Shown here: in pieces, positions 9,190-16,957 of the stretch
Layout of the letters: each line of letters starts with the position of its first letter
How positions within the stretch are numbered: the first letter of the stretch is position 1
From: JASLCR01 sp964407405
GTDB taxonomy: Bacteria; Patescibacteriota; Saccharimonadia; Saccharimonadales; Saccharimonadaceae
Reading direction: 5' to 3'
Assembly: GCA_964407405.1 (NCBI GenBank)
Contig: CAYOVH010000005.1
Coordinates: forward strand, 1-55,097
Length of the DNA: 55,097 bases
Notes under the pieces: generated by a model
Told to the model about the DNA's origin: nothing
The model's database searches: none
What the model saw: only the letters and a program-made list of their open reading frames with translations
Translations under genes and position numbers: made by a program

Positions 9190-9897
9190 ATGACTGAGCG
9201 CCAGGTGGCAATCCTTACTAGTATTATCGAACAATATGCCGAAGTAGCTTCGCCAGTCGGTAGTGTCACATTGGCAAAGCTTTTTAATGTCTCATCGGCA
9301 ACCGTTCGTTCAGAAATGGCAAAGCTTGAAGAGCTTGGGCTGATCGCACAGCCGCACACTAGCGCTGGACGTATTCCGACTGACAAAGGCTATCGCTTCT
9401 ATGTCAATCTGCTCACTCAGCAGCAAACTGACGAATTGCCGCAGCTTGATCGTTCTACCAGGGCTATTGAAGCCCGTGTTTCAGGTGCCGGCCAGCGTGC
9501 TGACCGTGCAATTCGTAGCGCTGTTGATAGCTTAGTTGATCTGACGCAAAATCTTGGCTTGGCAACAATCGGGGACGAGCTCTATCTAAGCGGTATGGGA
9601 AATCTTTTCTCTCATCCGGAATTCTTAGGCGGTGCAAATGCGCAGAGTGTTGCCCGCCTACTCGACAATCTTGAGCCATGGCTGCGCGAAGCCGCGCCAA
9701 ACGAACCACTCAATGTCTTCATCGGTACTGAGAATCCGATCGGCAAAACATCAGGCGCGACGTTGATCATTAGTAAGTTCCGTTCACCATTTAGTGATAG
9801 TAGCTACATCGGTGTGCTCGGTCCGACGCGTCAGAGCTACGCACGTGTTATGCGGCTTGTCAATCAAACAGGTAAGATGCTCGAGGAGATACTCTAG
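9190..9897 (+). CDS. hrcA: Heat-shock transcriptional repressor HrcA
   Basis: HrcA binds CIRCE operators and represses chaperone genes at normal temperature; its folding depends on GroEL in studied bacteria. The 235-residue product has an N-terminal winged helix (about 1-70) with SSATVRSEMAKLEELGLI as the recognition region and PHTSAGRIPTDKGYRFYV, the family signature at the end of that domain. A GAF-like dimerisation part follows; the length is below that of typical HrcA (about 340), so the insert domain looks reduced. I chose the ATG at 9190 instead of upstream alternatives because TATAAT at 9178-9183 lies just before it. Three CIRCE sites in this window (9144, 11370, 16958) are its visible targets. 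The stop overlaps the next GTG by one base. Confidence 0.93.
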   Translation: MTERQVAILTSIIEQYAEVASPVGSVTLAKLFNVSSATVRSEMAKLEELGLIAQPHTSAGRIPTDKGYRFYVNLLTQQQTDELPQLDRSTRAIEARVSGAGQRADRAIRSAVDSLVDLTQNLGLATIGDELYLSGMGNLFSHPEFLGGANAQSVARLLDNLEPWLREAAPNEPLNVFIGTENPIGKTSGATLIISKFRSPFSDSSYIGVLGPTRQSYARVMRLVNQTGKMLEEIL

Positions 9898-10082
9898 TGG
9901 CAGATTGGCTTGGACATATTATGAGCAACTGGCCGACATGGCTAATCGCCGTTGCGATTATCCTATTTATCATCGTAGCGGGTGCCTTGGTATTTTATTG
10001 GAGCTTGGCCGAAGGGATGCAGCTGCCGTGGGGCAAAGGAAATATACTGACATTACGAAAGACAAAGCATGGCAAAAAGTAA
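9897..10082 (+). CDS. Small single-helix membrane protein in the hrcA-grpE operon
   Basis: A 61-residue protein from a GTG at 9897 that overlaps the hrcA stop by one base. It has one strongly hydrophobic segment (about residues 14-36) and a basic C-terminus ending in KTKHGKK. Its last 14 bases overlap the start of the next small gene at 10069. Position between hrcA and grpE suggests stress-linked expression under HrcA control. I do not recognise the family and assign no function. Confidence 0.6.
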   Translation: MADWLGHIMSNWPTWLIAVAIILFIIVAGALVFYWSLAEGMQLPWGKGNILTLRKTKHGKK

Positions 10083-10204
10083 AACACGAAATACGTTTAT
10101 AAAGATTGTCATTACGTCGATCATCGGTGCTATCATTACATGGATCACTGAAATGGCGTGGGAGAGCGACAAGAAGGAGAAGAGGCATGGCAAAAAGTAA
10201 AAAA
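10067..10204 (+). repeat. Direct repeat at two successive gene junctions
   Basis: The 18-base string GCATGGCAAAAAGTAAAA occurs at about 10067-10084 and again at about 10185-10202, some 118 bp apart. At each copy it closes one reading frame (HGKK then TAA) and opens the next (ATG, reading MAKSK). The first copy joins the 61-residue and 43-residue genes; the second joins the 43-residue gene and grpE. Confidence 0.8.
10069..10200 (+). CDS. 43-residue membrane peptide just before grpE
   Basis: A 43-codon frame beginning MAKSKTRNTF, with one hydrophobic segment (about residues 11-29) and a charged tail ending EKRHGKK. It starts inside the preceding small gene and ends inside grpE, each time within the repeated string GCATGGCAAAAAGTAAAA, which supplies both the stop TAA of the upstream frame and the ATG of the next. 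The exact double overlap supports translation, but the gene could also be a by-product of a local duplication of the grpE start. It is short and unrecognised, so confidence is moderate. Confidence 0.5.
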   Translation: MAKSKTRNTFIKIVITSIIGAIITWITEMAWESDKKEKRHGKK

Positions 10205-10651
10205 CAGCAAGAATTAGAACAGCAGATCGGTGAGCTGACGCAAGACTTGCAGCGTACCCGTGCTGATTTTGAGAATTATCGCAAGCGTGTCGAGATGGAG
10301 AAAGCTCAGGCTCGCGAGTCTGGTCAGGCCGGTACGGTTTTGAAGCTCTTGCCTACTATCGACAATATCGAGCGTGCAATTGGCCACGCACCACAGGACA
10401 TCAAAGACCATGTGTGGGTCCAAGGTATCATCAATCTCACTAAGCAGCTCGATAAGTCACTTGAGAGTCTCAGCGTCAAGCGTATAGAGTCTGTGCCCGG
10501 TACGCTATTTGATCCAGAGCTGCACGAAGCGATCCAGTTTGATGAAGACGCAGAAGGCGAAAACGAAATTATCGCTGAAGAGCTACAGGCTGGCTATCTG
10601 CTAAATGACACTCCAATTCGCCATGCAATGGTAAAAGTTACCCGTAAATAG
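10187..10651 (+). CDS. grpE: Nucleotide exchange factor GrpE
   Basis: GrpE releases ADP from DnaK and so drives the chaperone cycle. The 154-residue product begins at the ATG at 10187, which gives MAKSKKQQ; the longer in-frame extension upstream overlaps the 43-residue gene in another frame and is not credible. Residues 8-50 form the charged N-terminal helix/coiled coil with RADFENYRKRVE, the GrpE signature. The C-terminal beta-domain shows LFDPELHEAIQ, AEELQAGYLLND and IRHAMVKV. It is the last gene of the hrcA operon and thus under the CIRCE site at 9144. GAAGGAG and AGAGG purine stretches upstream can act as ribosome binding site. Partner genes dnaK and dnaJ are at 11497 and 17004. Confidence 0.96.
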   Translation: MAKSKKQQELEQQIGELTQDLQRTRADFENYRKRVEMEKAQARESGQAGTVLKLLPTIDNIERAIGHAPQDIKDHVWVQGIINLTKQLDKSLESLSVKRIESVPGTLFDPELHEAIQFDEDAEGENEIIAEELQAGYLLNDTPIRHAMVKVTRK

Positions 10652-10660
10652 ACAAGCCGC

Positions 10661-10692
10661 TTGACACCAGGGGGGGGGGTGCACTCTATACT
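10661..10692 (+). promoter_or_regulatory. Pilin promoter with a ten-G tract in the spacer
   Basis: A consensus -35 TTGACA (10661-10666) is followed by a 20-bp spacer and TATACT (10687-10692). The spacer holds an uninterrupted run of ten G residues (10670-10679). Twenty base pairs is longer than the 16-18 bp preferred by sigma-70 type RNA polymerase; loss of two or three G would restore 17-18 bp. The pilin ATG is 7 nt past the -10. Confidence 0.8.
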
Positions 10693-10699
10693 ATTCTCC

Positions 10700-11230
10700 A
10701 TGAAGAAAACCACAAGTGGATTCACAATTGTTGAACTCCTGATCGTTATAGTAGTCGTTGCCGTGCTTGCAGCTATCTCTGTGGTTGCATACAACGGTAT
10801 CCAGCAGAGAGCACGAGATACCAAGCGTCAGCAAGATGTTGCCCAGATTGCCAAACTTCTGCAGATATACGCATCAAATACGAGTAGTCCAATGTGGGAT
10901 GGGAGCGGGTGTGGGGCTTCTGGCAATGGGCAGGGCTGGTTCAATTACCAAGACGGTGCGCCACTCAGCTATCCCAAGTCGATGATGCAGTGCTTAATTG
11001 ATGCCGGTGTGACCTCCAGTGTGATACGAGATGATTCTATCTCTTGTGAAGGCACGTCTTGCCGGGCGTATATGAAGTACACCTGTACGCAGAGCGGGCA
11101 GACCGTAACGTATATCTTTACCAATCTTGAGACAGGCACACATAATGGCACTGAAGCAAACGGGACATGTTACCCCGCTCTAAGTACCCTGTATGGTATG
11201 AATTATTTTGTCAAAATAATCGAATCTTAA
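10700..11230 (+). CDS. Type IV pilin-like protein
   Basis: A 176-residue class III prepilin. The leader MKKTTSG is followed by FTIVELLIV, with cleavage expected after G7 and Glu at mature position 5 (E12 of the precursor), then a long hydrophobic helix and AYNGIQQRARDTKR. The globular part has several cysteines (GCGAS, MQCL, SCEGTSC, YTCT, GTCY), enough for disulfides. Translation starts 7 nt after the -10 hexamer, so the message is probably leaderless. The promoter spacer contains a ten-G tract, so expression may switch by slippage. The gene stands alone between the hrcA-grpE operon and dnaK. Confidence 0.92.
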   Translation: MKKTTSGFTIVELLIVIVVVAVLAAISVVAYNGIQQRARDTKRQQDVAQIAKLLQIYASNTSSPMWDGSGCGASGNGQGWFNYQDGAPLSYPKSMMQCLIDAGVTSSVIRDDSISCEGTSCRAYMKYTCTQSGQTVTYIFTNLETGTHNGTEANGTCYPALSTLYGMNYFVKIIES

Positions 11231-11349
11231 AAGCTTTCGATAAATGTTAGCAAAGGTATGACAAAGATAAATATGTGCTGATCGTACTTTGTATATAAAG
11301 ACCTGTAGTTCTGTAGTTTCTTGAACTGCTGCTTATAATTGGCAGCATC

Positions 11350-11408
11350 ACTATTTTGCGAAATAGTAGTTAGCACTCTTGACATGAGAGTGCTAACTTG
11401 TGTACACT
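11350..11408 (+). promoter_or_regulatory. dnaK promoter with perfect CIRCE and an upstream inverted repeat
   Basis: A perfect CIRCE: TTAGCACTC (11370-11378), nine bases, GAGTGCTAA (11388-11396). The spacer carries the -35 TTGACA (11379-11384), and TACACT at 11403-11408 is the -10, 18 bp downstream. Just upstream lies a second perfect inverted repeat, ACTATTT (11350-11356) and AAATAGT (11361-11367) around TGCG. Transcription start is expected near 11415, leaving a leader of about 80 nt with a strong Shine-Dalgarno AGGAGG close to the dnaK ATG. Confidence 0.88.
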
Positions 11409-11496
11409 AGAGATAGTTTTGGCACTGTCCTGCGAGGAGTGCCAAGATGAAATCAAGATATTTCAAACATTCTAATGAACAAATAGGAGGAAATTT

Positions 11497-13404
11497 ATGG
11501 GTAAAATCATCGGAATCGACCTTGGTACAACCAACTCAGCTTTTGCATATATGATTGCGGGTAAGCCAGAGGTCATTGCCAATGCTGAAGGCAATCGTAC
11601 TACGCCAAGTGTCGTAGCAATCAACAAAAAAGGCGAGCGTCTCGTCGGTCAAGTGGCTCAGCGCCAGCGTGTGACCAATGCCAAAGATACTATCTATGGC
11701 GTAAAGCGCTTGATCGGACGTAAACCATCTGATGCAGAAGTCAAAAAAGACGAAGATATTATGCCATACAAGATAGTTGAGAAAAATGGCGGCGTGGCAG
11801 TTGTGATGGGCGACAAAGATTATACGCCAGAAGAAGTCTCAGCAATGATCCTCTCAAAGATCAAGGCAGACGCTGAGGCATTTCTTGGCGAGCCTGTCAC
11901 CGAAGCGGTCATTACGGTCCCTGCTTACTTTGACGACTCACAGCGCCAGGCGACCAAAGATGCCGGCAAGATCGCGGGACTCGAGGTCAAGCGCATTATC
12001 AACGAGCCGACAGCTGCGGCATTAGCCTATGGTCTTGAGAACAAAAAAGACGAAAAAATTGCCGTCTTTGACCTTGGTGGCGGTACATTTGACGTTTCTA
12101 TCCTCGAACTCGGCGATGGTGTCTTTGAAGTTCGCTCGACCAATGGTGATACGCACCTCGGCGGCGAAGACTTTGACAATCGTATTGTCAATCACTTCCT
12201 CGACGTTTTCCAGAAAGAAGCAGGTGTCGATCTCAAGAACGACAAAGCAGCCATGCAGCGTCTCAAGGACGAAGCCGAAAAAGCCAAGAAAGAGCTCTCG
12301 AGCACTTCTGAATACGAAGTCAATCTGCCATTTATCACCGCTGATGCCGATGGTCCAAAGCACTTCGAGTACAAGCTCACCAAATCAAAGCTTGAGGAGC
12401 TTGTCAAAGATCTGATCGACCGCTTGGCCGAGCCTGTCGAAAAGGCGCTGCACGATGCCGATGTGAAGCCTGGTGATATCGATGAAATCGTGCTCGTTGG
12501 CGGTATGACTCGTATGCCGAGCGTAGTCGAGAAAGTAAAATCAATCTTTGGCAAAGACCCGCTCAAGGGCGTCAATCCAGACGAAGTCGTGGCTGTGGGT
12601 GCGGCAATCCAGGGCGGCGTATTGCAGGGTGATGTAAAGGATGTATTGCTGCTTGATGTGACGCCTCTGACGCTCGGTATTGAGACAGCTGGCGGTGTGC
12701 GCACACCGATGATTGATCGCAATACGACTGTTCCGACCAGCAAGAGCCAGGTATTTTCGACCTATGCAGACAATCAGCCGCAAGTGGAGATCCACGTCCT
12801 CCAAGGTGAACGTGAAATGGCAAATGACAACAAGTCGCTCGGTACATTCGTGCTTGATGGTATCGCACCAGCACCTCGTGGTGTACCGCAGATTGAAGTT
12901 ACCTTCAATATCGATGCCAATGGCATCCTCAATGTTTTCGCCAAGGACAAGGGGACTGGTAAAGAACAGTCAATCACGATCCAGGATTCTGGCAATATGA
13001 GCAAAGAAGATATCGAAAAGGCGCAAAAAGAGGCCGAAATGCATGCTGACGAGGATAAGAAAAAGCGTGAAGCAGTCGATGTCCGCAACCAACTCGAAAA
13101 TGCGATCTATCAGGCAAAGAAACTGCCGGATGAGCATAAAGACAAGATTTCTGATGATGACAAAAAAGTGATCGAAAAAGCTGTCGAAGACGCCGAAAAA
13201 GTCCAAAAGGACGACAAAGCCGACAAAGACGCGCTCGAAGCAGCGGTAAAAGCCCTCAACGACGCGGTCATGCCGATCGGAGCTAAGCTCTACGAAGCTG
13301 CCAGCAAGGAAGAAGCACCTGCTTCCGAAGACGGCGACAAAAAGTCCGACAAAGACGAACCAGTCGAAGGTGAAGTTGTCGACGATAAAAAAGACGAGAA
13401 GTAG
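11497..13404 (+). CDS. dnaK: Chaperone protein DnaK (Hsp70)
   Basis: ATP-dependent Hsp70 chaperone that holds and refolds unfolded proteins with DnaJ and GrpE. The 635-residue product shows GIDLGTTNS at residues 5-13, the second Hsp70 signature IAVFDLGGGTFDVSIL and the third VLVGGMTRMPSV. The substrate-binding beta domain carries LLDVTPLTLGIET, and the C-terminal lid is followed by a very acidic, lysine-rich tail. Unlike most chaperone genes here it has an untranslated leader of about 80 nt and a strong Shine-Dalgarno sequence, which suggests high translation. Control by HrcA is predicted from the perfect CIRCE over its promoter. A strong hairpin terminator follows at 13436. Confidence 0.98.
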   Translation: MGKIIGIDLGTTNSAFAYMIAGKPEVIANAEGNRTTPSVVAINKKGERLVGQVAQRQRVTNAKDTIYGVKRLIGRKPSDAEVKKDEDIMPYKIVEKNGGVAVVMGDKDYTPEEVSAMILSKIKADAEAFLGEPVTEAVITVPAYFDDSQRQATKDAGKIAGLEVKRIINEPTAAALAYGLENKKDEKIAVFDLGGGTFDVSILELGDGVFEVRSTNGDTHLGGEDFDNRIVNHFLDVFQKEAGVDLKNDKAAMQRLKDEAEKAKKELSSTSEYEVNLPFITADADGPKHFEYKLTKSKLEELVKDLIDRLAEPVEKALHDADVKPGDIDEIVLVGGMTRMPSVVEKVKSIFGKDPLKGVNPDEVVAVGAAIQGGVLQGDVKDVLLLDVTPLTLGIETAGGVRTPMIDRNTTVPTSKSQVFSTYADNQPQVEIHVLQGEREMANDNKSLGTFVLDGIAPAPRGVPQIEVTFNIDANGILNVFAKDKGTGKEQSITIQDSGNMSKEDIEKAQKEAEMHADEDKKKREAVDVRNQLENAIYQAKKLPDEHKDKISDDDKKVIEKAVEDAEKVQKDDKADKDALEAAVKALNDAVMPIGAKLYEAASKEEAPASEDGDKKSDKDEPVEGEVVDDKKDEK

Positions 13405-13435
13405 TCTCGCGGCCTAAAGTCCTAAAATATGGCGA

Positions 13436-13474
13436 GCCCCGCACCGAACTGAATCGGTGCGGGGCTTTGTTGTT
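13436..13474 (+). terminator. Terminator after dnaK
   Basis: An eleven-base G+C-rich stem, GCCCCGCACCG with CGGTGCGGGGC, closes an eight-base loop and is followed by TTTGTTGTT. It lies 31 bp after the dnaK stop and just before the convergent small gene, whose transcription it may also end from the other side. Confidence 0.9.
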
Positions 13475-13478
13475 CACG

Positions 13479-13808
13479 TTAGACGGCCACGAACTCTCCC
13501 GTCACCTGGCCGCCCTCCAGTACGTAGAACTGGCCACGGACATCTTGGCCGGCGAAGGTGCCTTCGAAGGTGAAGTGGCTTAGCTGCTTGTAGTGTCCGC
13601 GGATCCAGTCGCCGTTGATGCGGGTCAGCACCAGCTTGCGTCGGAAGAGCTCCTCGGATGCCTTGGTGCGGAGAATTGCCATGACGGCAAGTGGCATTAT
13701 GGGCTCGGGCAGACGCATGAAGTAGAACAGCTTGCCGCTGGTCACTCGTGCGGACATGATCTCGATCTTGTCGACCGGAACGTGAACGAAAAGTGCGGTG
13801 GAGGACAT
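13479..13808 (-). CDS. Hypothetical protein of 109 residues with foreign codon use
   Basis: A 109-residue soluble protein (MSSTALFVHVP start) that I do not recognise. I chose the ATG at 13808, since an AGAAAGG sequence lies 9 nt before it; a second ATG three codons upstream sits directly against that sequence. Codons end overwhelmingly in C or G (TTC, TAC, CTG, GTG, GAG, ACC), unlike the mixed usage of all neighbours. It has its own sigma-70 promoter and a leader of about 120 nt, again unlike the local leaderless habit. Predicted beta strands alternate with charged segments; no signal peptide or membrane helix. The composition resembles that of the orphan gene at 51640, although the proteins look unrelated. 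Confidence 0.75.
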   Translation of the reverse strand: MSSTALFVHVPVDKIEIMSARVTSGKLFYFMRLPEPIMPLAVMAILRTKASEELFRRKLVLTRINGDWIRGHYKQLSHFTFEGTFAGQDVRGQFYVLEGGQVTGEFVAV

Positions 13809-13817
13809 GGCGTCCAT

Positions 13818-14041
13818 CCTTTCTACGAAAGCCGATCGGGACTATCCCAACCTCGGCAAACAGTTGTCATTCGATCAGTCTTCCGATCGACCACCTTGCA
13901 TACACAAGGAATTCTCCGTAATGAGGGATTACATATATTATAGCAAATAAGTACAAATTAGTCAAATAAATACTATACATTGCTTGACTGATTCTACGAG
14001 GCCTCTATGTACATATTGCTGGTCCTGCCCCGAGATCAGGA
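13818..14041 (-). promoter_or_regulatory. Promoter and long leader of the G+C-rich orphan gene
   Basis: On the minus strand a near-consensus promoter is visible: -35 TTGACT (plus-strand 13965-13960), a 17-bp spacer, and -10 TATAAT (13942-13937). Transcription would start near 13930 and give a leader of about 120 nt. The leader contains short palindromes around GATC and CCGATCGG. The remaining bases up to 14041 are AT-rich and hold nothing else I can support. Confidence 0.7.
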
Positions 14042-15178
14042 TCAATATACGGGTTCAAGCTGGGCTAGGTCGATATACAGGGCAGCCCACACCATGCCGG
14101 GATCACCGCGATAAATTGGCGCATAGTACCAGCTGCCATCACGGTTGAGCATTTCAGGAAATGTTTTATGCTGCTCGATCATACCTTTGGCAAATCGTTC
14201 ACGTTGATGTTCAAATTCTGGCCGACTGAAGCGCCGCAGTGAATGCAGATAAAACAGCCCATGCCAGCTCCACAATGAATTGCCTTCATACTCGGGTGTA
14301 AACGGAGCAGTCATCCACCAGTGGTATTTAAATACGCTGGATTGCTTGGTGTAGATCATCGGGAAAGGCTGATCGTACTCATTGTCGGTGATATAGTCAA
14401 ATGTCGCGCCAGCCAGTGCTTCATCCTCGATCAATCCTAGAAAGAAAGGAAAGAGTGCGCATTCTGCACTGAAAGCATCGGTTGTCCGGTCCGCATTGAA
14501 GTACTGCCCATTCCAGTAGCGCGTGATGAGTTCTTCCTGGTATTTTTGGATTTTGAATGGAAAGCCGTTGAGGCCTAGCTGTTCGACGCACCAGGCCATT
14601 CGCCCAACTAGTGTCACTGCGTAGGCACTTCGGTCGTATATGACCGCGTCACGCTGCTCGGCGAATTTGATGGGTCGCACATGTCCGGTCGTATCGAGGT
14701 ATTTTCTGCAGTATTTTTGGAGCTGCTTCTCTATGAATTTTCGTTCGGCTTTGTTCAATTTGTATCTAGACACTACCAGGCAATGCAGCAGCCAGGGCAT
14801 AGTATCGACAGCGTGCATCGGTGCATTGAAGCACCCGCCATATTTGTCGACACAAGTGGTAATCGTGGCCGATCGTCGATACTGCGCGAGCACCCATTTG
14901 AGCGTATGGAGCACACGTTCTCTTTGACCAGTACGAACGAGGGATTCCGCCACAGTGCCAAAGTCGCGCATCCAAAAGAAGTCAAAATGGCCCAAGCTGG
15001 TCTTGTAAAAATCCCCGGTCCATAGCTTTGCAACGATTTGGGTACAGATTTCCTCAGCATTGCCATCAAAGCGTTCAATCTTGCCAAAGTACCGGCCGTA
15101 AAGCTCACGCCACTCAGCTCGCAGTGTGCCAAACACGCGACCGCCTATACGCATCATGAATTGACTCGGAGTGATCAT
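14042..15178 (-). CDS. Six-hairpin (alpha/alpha toroid) glycosidase-like protein
   Basis: A 378-residue cytoplasmic protein without signal peptide. Its many Trp/Tyr/Phe residues in repeated helical hairpins, and blocks such as FDFFWMRDFG, RDAVIYDRSAYA and EGNSLWSWHGLFYL, fit the (alpha/alpha)6 toroid of glucoamylase- and trehalase-like hydrolases. Candidate catalytic acids are D in WMRDFG and E in PEYEGNSLW, but the family cannot be fixed by eye. A role in breaking down a glucan or oligosaccharide is inference from fold only. TATACT lies 9 nt before the ATG on the minus strand. The gene is divergent from the FAD-dependent oxidase and 233 bp from the G+C-rich orphan downstream. Confidence 0.6.
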   Translation of the reverse strand: MITPSQFMMRIGGRVFGTLRAEWRELYGRYFGKIERFDGNAEEICTQIVAKLWTGDFYKTSLGHFDFFWMRDFGTVAESLVRTGQRERVLHTLKWVLAQYRRSATITTCVDKYGGCFNAPMHAVDTMPWLLHCLVVSRYKLNKAERKFIEKQLQKYCRKYLDTTGHVRPIKFAEQRDAVIYDRSAYAVTLVGRMAWCVEQLGLNGFPFKIQKYQEELITRYWNGQYFNADRTTDAFSAECALFPFFLGLIEDEALAGATFDYITDNEYDQPFPMIYTKQSSVFKYHWWMTAPFTPEYEGNSLWSWHGLFYLHSLRRFSRPEFEHQRERFAKGMIEQHKTFPEMLNRDGSWYYAPIYRGDPGMVWAALYIDLAQLEPVY

Positions 15179-15252
15179 TTATTATAGAGTATACAGCATT
15201 TATATAAATCTGCTTGTGCTTTAGGTGACTCCGCGCTACGATGGTAGGTACT
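15179..15252. promoter_or_regulatory. Divergent promoters for the toroid protein and the FAD oxidase
   Basis: Plus strand: TTGTGC (15214-15219), 17 bp, TACGAT (15237-15242), placing the start of transcription at about the ATG at 15253. Minus strand: TATACT (plus-strand 15193-15188), 9 nt before the other ATG, with a TATAAT even closer. The two -35 regions lie near each other, so the genes may influence one another. Confidence 0.6.
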
Positions 15253-16902
15253 ATGGATCTACAAAAAGAACTTGAAAAAGTATTTAGAGGTGAGCTAAAA
15301 ACAGATGAAGAATCACGTCAGTTTTATAGCCACGATGCGAGTTTGTTTGAGTTAAAGCCGGAGATCATAGGATTTCCAAAAGACGCCGATGACATCAAGT
15401 CACTCGTCAAATTTGTTACTGATAACAAAAAAGACAATCCCGATCTCTCTATCACACCGCGCAGTCGCGGCACCGATATGGGCGGTGGTGCGATCGGTCA
15501 GTCAATTGTGATCGATATCTCCACACATATGAACCAGCTACTCGATGTGAGCGCTACTGCGGCGCACGTACAGCCGGGCATGATGTACAAAGATTTTGAT
15601 GTTGAAACGCTCAAGCACGGGGCTATCCTGCCCAGCTATCCTGCCAGTCGAGACTTGGCCAGTGTCGGTGGGATGGTAGCAAATAATTCTGGTGGCGAGA
15701 AATCACTCCAGTTTGGCAAGACTGATCAATATGTCGAGGAGCTTAAAGTCGTCCTTGCTGACGGCAACGAATATACAGTCACGCCACTCAAAAAAGACGC
15801 ATTGGTACAAAAGATGAGCCAGGGTGATTTCGAAGGCGAGCTTTACAAAAAGACCTTTGAGCTGCTCGAGAAGCATTATGATGAAATCCAAGCTGCTCGG
15901 CCGCGCGTGACAAAAGACTCGACAGGGTATCATCTGTGGAGTGTCTGGGATCGTGAGACTGGTATTTTTGATCTGACGAAGCTATTTGTCGGCTCGCAGG
16001 GTACGCTTGGCATCGTGACGGATATCAAATTTAAGCTAGTTCCCAAACCGACCCATGCTGGTACACTCGTGTGTTTTATGCGCGATATCGACAATCTCGG
16101 AGAGGTGATCCCGGCAATTCTTGAGAAAAAGCCAGCAACATTTGAATGTTTTGATGACGCTACGCTGTGGCTTTCGTTCAAGTTCATTTTCCAATTCCTA
16201 CCGCGGCTCGGTCTCTGGGAGTGGATGAAGATGTGCATCGGCTTGATTCCAGACGGCTTAGCGTTGGGGCTTGGCGTTCCAAAGATGATTCTCCTAGTTG
16301 AATTTACTGGGAATACTCAAGAAGAGGTCAATGCCAAAGTTCACAATGCTCATCTCAGTCTCAAGAAGTTCCACAACATTACCTATATGGAAGAAGACCC
16401 GACAGTCGAGAAGTCACGTAAGTTTTGGCTGATGCGTCGAGAGAGCTTCAACTTGCTCAGAAGTAAGGTAAAAGACAAGCATACGGCACCATTTATCGAC
16501 GATTTTGTTGTCCCTCCAGAAAATCTGACAGCCTTTTTACCTGAGCTTCGCGTTATCATCAAAAAATACAATTTGTTTGCTACGATCGCCGGGCATCTTG
16601 GCGATGGAAACTTCCATGTCATCCCACTTATGAAGTTTGACGATCCAAAAGAGAAGGCAAAGCTCCTCCCTGCTCAAGCTGAAGTCAATGAGCTCGTCCT
16701 CAAACACGGCGGTTCGATCTCTGGCGAGCATAATGACGGTATGGTCCGCGGATTTTGGCTCGAGCGCATGTACGGCCCGGAAGTATTCGGGTATATGAAA
16801 GACATCAAGCAGCTCTATGATCCAGCTAATATCTTTAACCCGCACAAGAAGACCGACGCCACTGAAGAGTTCAGTTTTGGTCACGTCCGCGAAAATTTCT
16901 AG
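15253..16902 (+). CDS. FAD-linked oxidase, GlcD/D-lactate dehydrogenase family
   Basis: A 549-residue flavoprotein of the vanillyl-alcohol-oxidase/p-cresol-methylhydroxylase fold. The FAD-binding part includes ITPRSRGTDMGGGAIG, PSYPASRDLASVGGMVANNSGGEKS and FVGSQGTLGIVTDI; the C-terminal part carries GHLGDGNFHVIP and the family histidine-rich segment SGEHNDGMVRG. Such enzymes oxidise 2-hydroxy acids (D-lactate, glycolate) and pass electrons to quinone or another acceptor. No Fe-S domain follows, so it is the single-subunit type. I chose the ATG at 15253 because the ATG at 15241 lies inside the -10 hexamer. For an organism with little respiration, D-lactate use is one guess; the substrate is not determined. 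Confidence 0.88.
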   Translation: MDLQKELEKVFRGELKTDEESRQFYSHDASLFELKPEIIGFPKDADDIKSLVKFVTDNKKDNPDLSITPRSRGTDMGGGAIGQSIVIDISTHMNQLLDVSATAAHVQPGMMYKDFDVETLKHGAILPSYPASRDLASVGGMVANNSGGEKSLQFGKTDQYVEELKVVLADGNEYTVTPLKKDALVQKMSQGDFEGELYKKTFELLEKHYDEIQAARPRVTKDSTGYHLWSVWDRETGIFDLTKLFVGSQGTLGIVTDIKFKLVPKPTHAGTLVCFMRDIDNLGEVIPAILEKKPATFECFDDATLWLSFKFIFQFLPRLGLWEWMKMCIGLIPDGLALGLGVPKMILLVEFTGNTQEEVNAKVHNAHLSLKKFHNITYMEEDPTVEKSRKFWLMRRESFNLLRSKVKDKHTAPFIDDFVVPPENLTAFLPELRVIIKKYNLFATIAGHLGDGNFHVIPLMKFDDPKEKAKLLPAQAEVNELVLKHGGSISGEHNDGMVRGFWLERMYGPEVFGYMKDIKQLYDPANIFNPHKKTDATEEFSFGHVRENF

Positions 16903-16957
16903 ATTATTAGGTTTATAGTTTCAATTCTATCGTACTTGCGGTGTTGTCGTACTATAG

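Noticed and set aside
10106..10186. N-terminal extension of GrpE
   Set aside because: The extension is arginine- and serine-rich, overlaps the 43-residue gene in another frame, and the ATG at 10187 gives a standard GrpE start.
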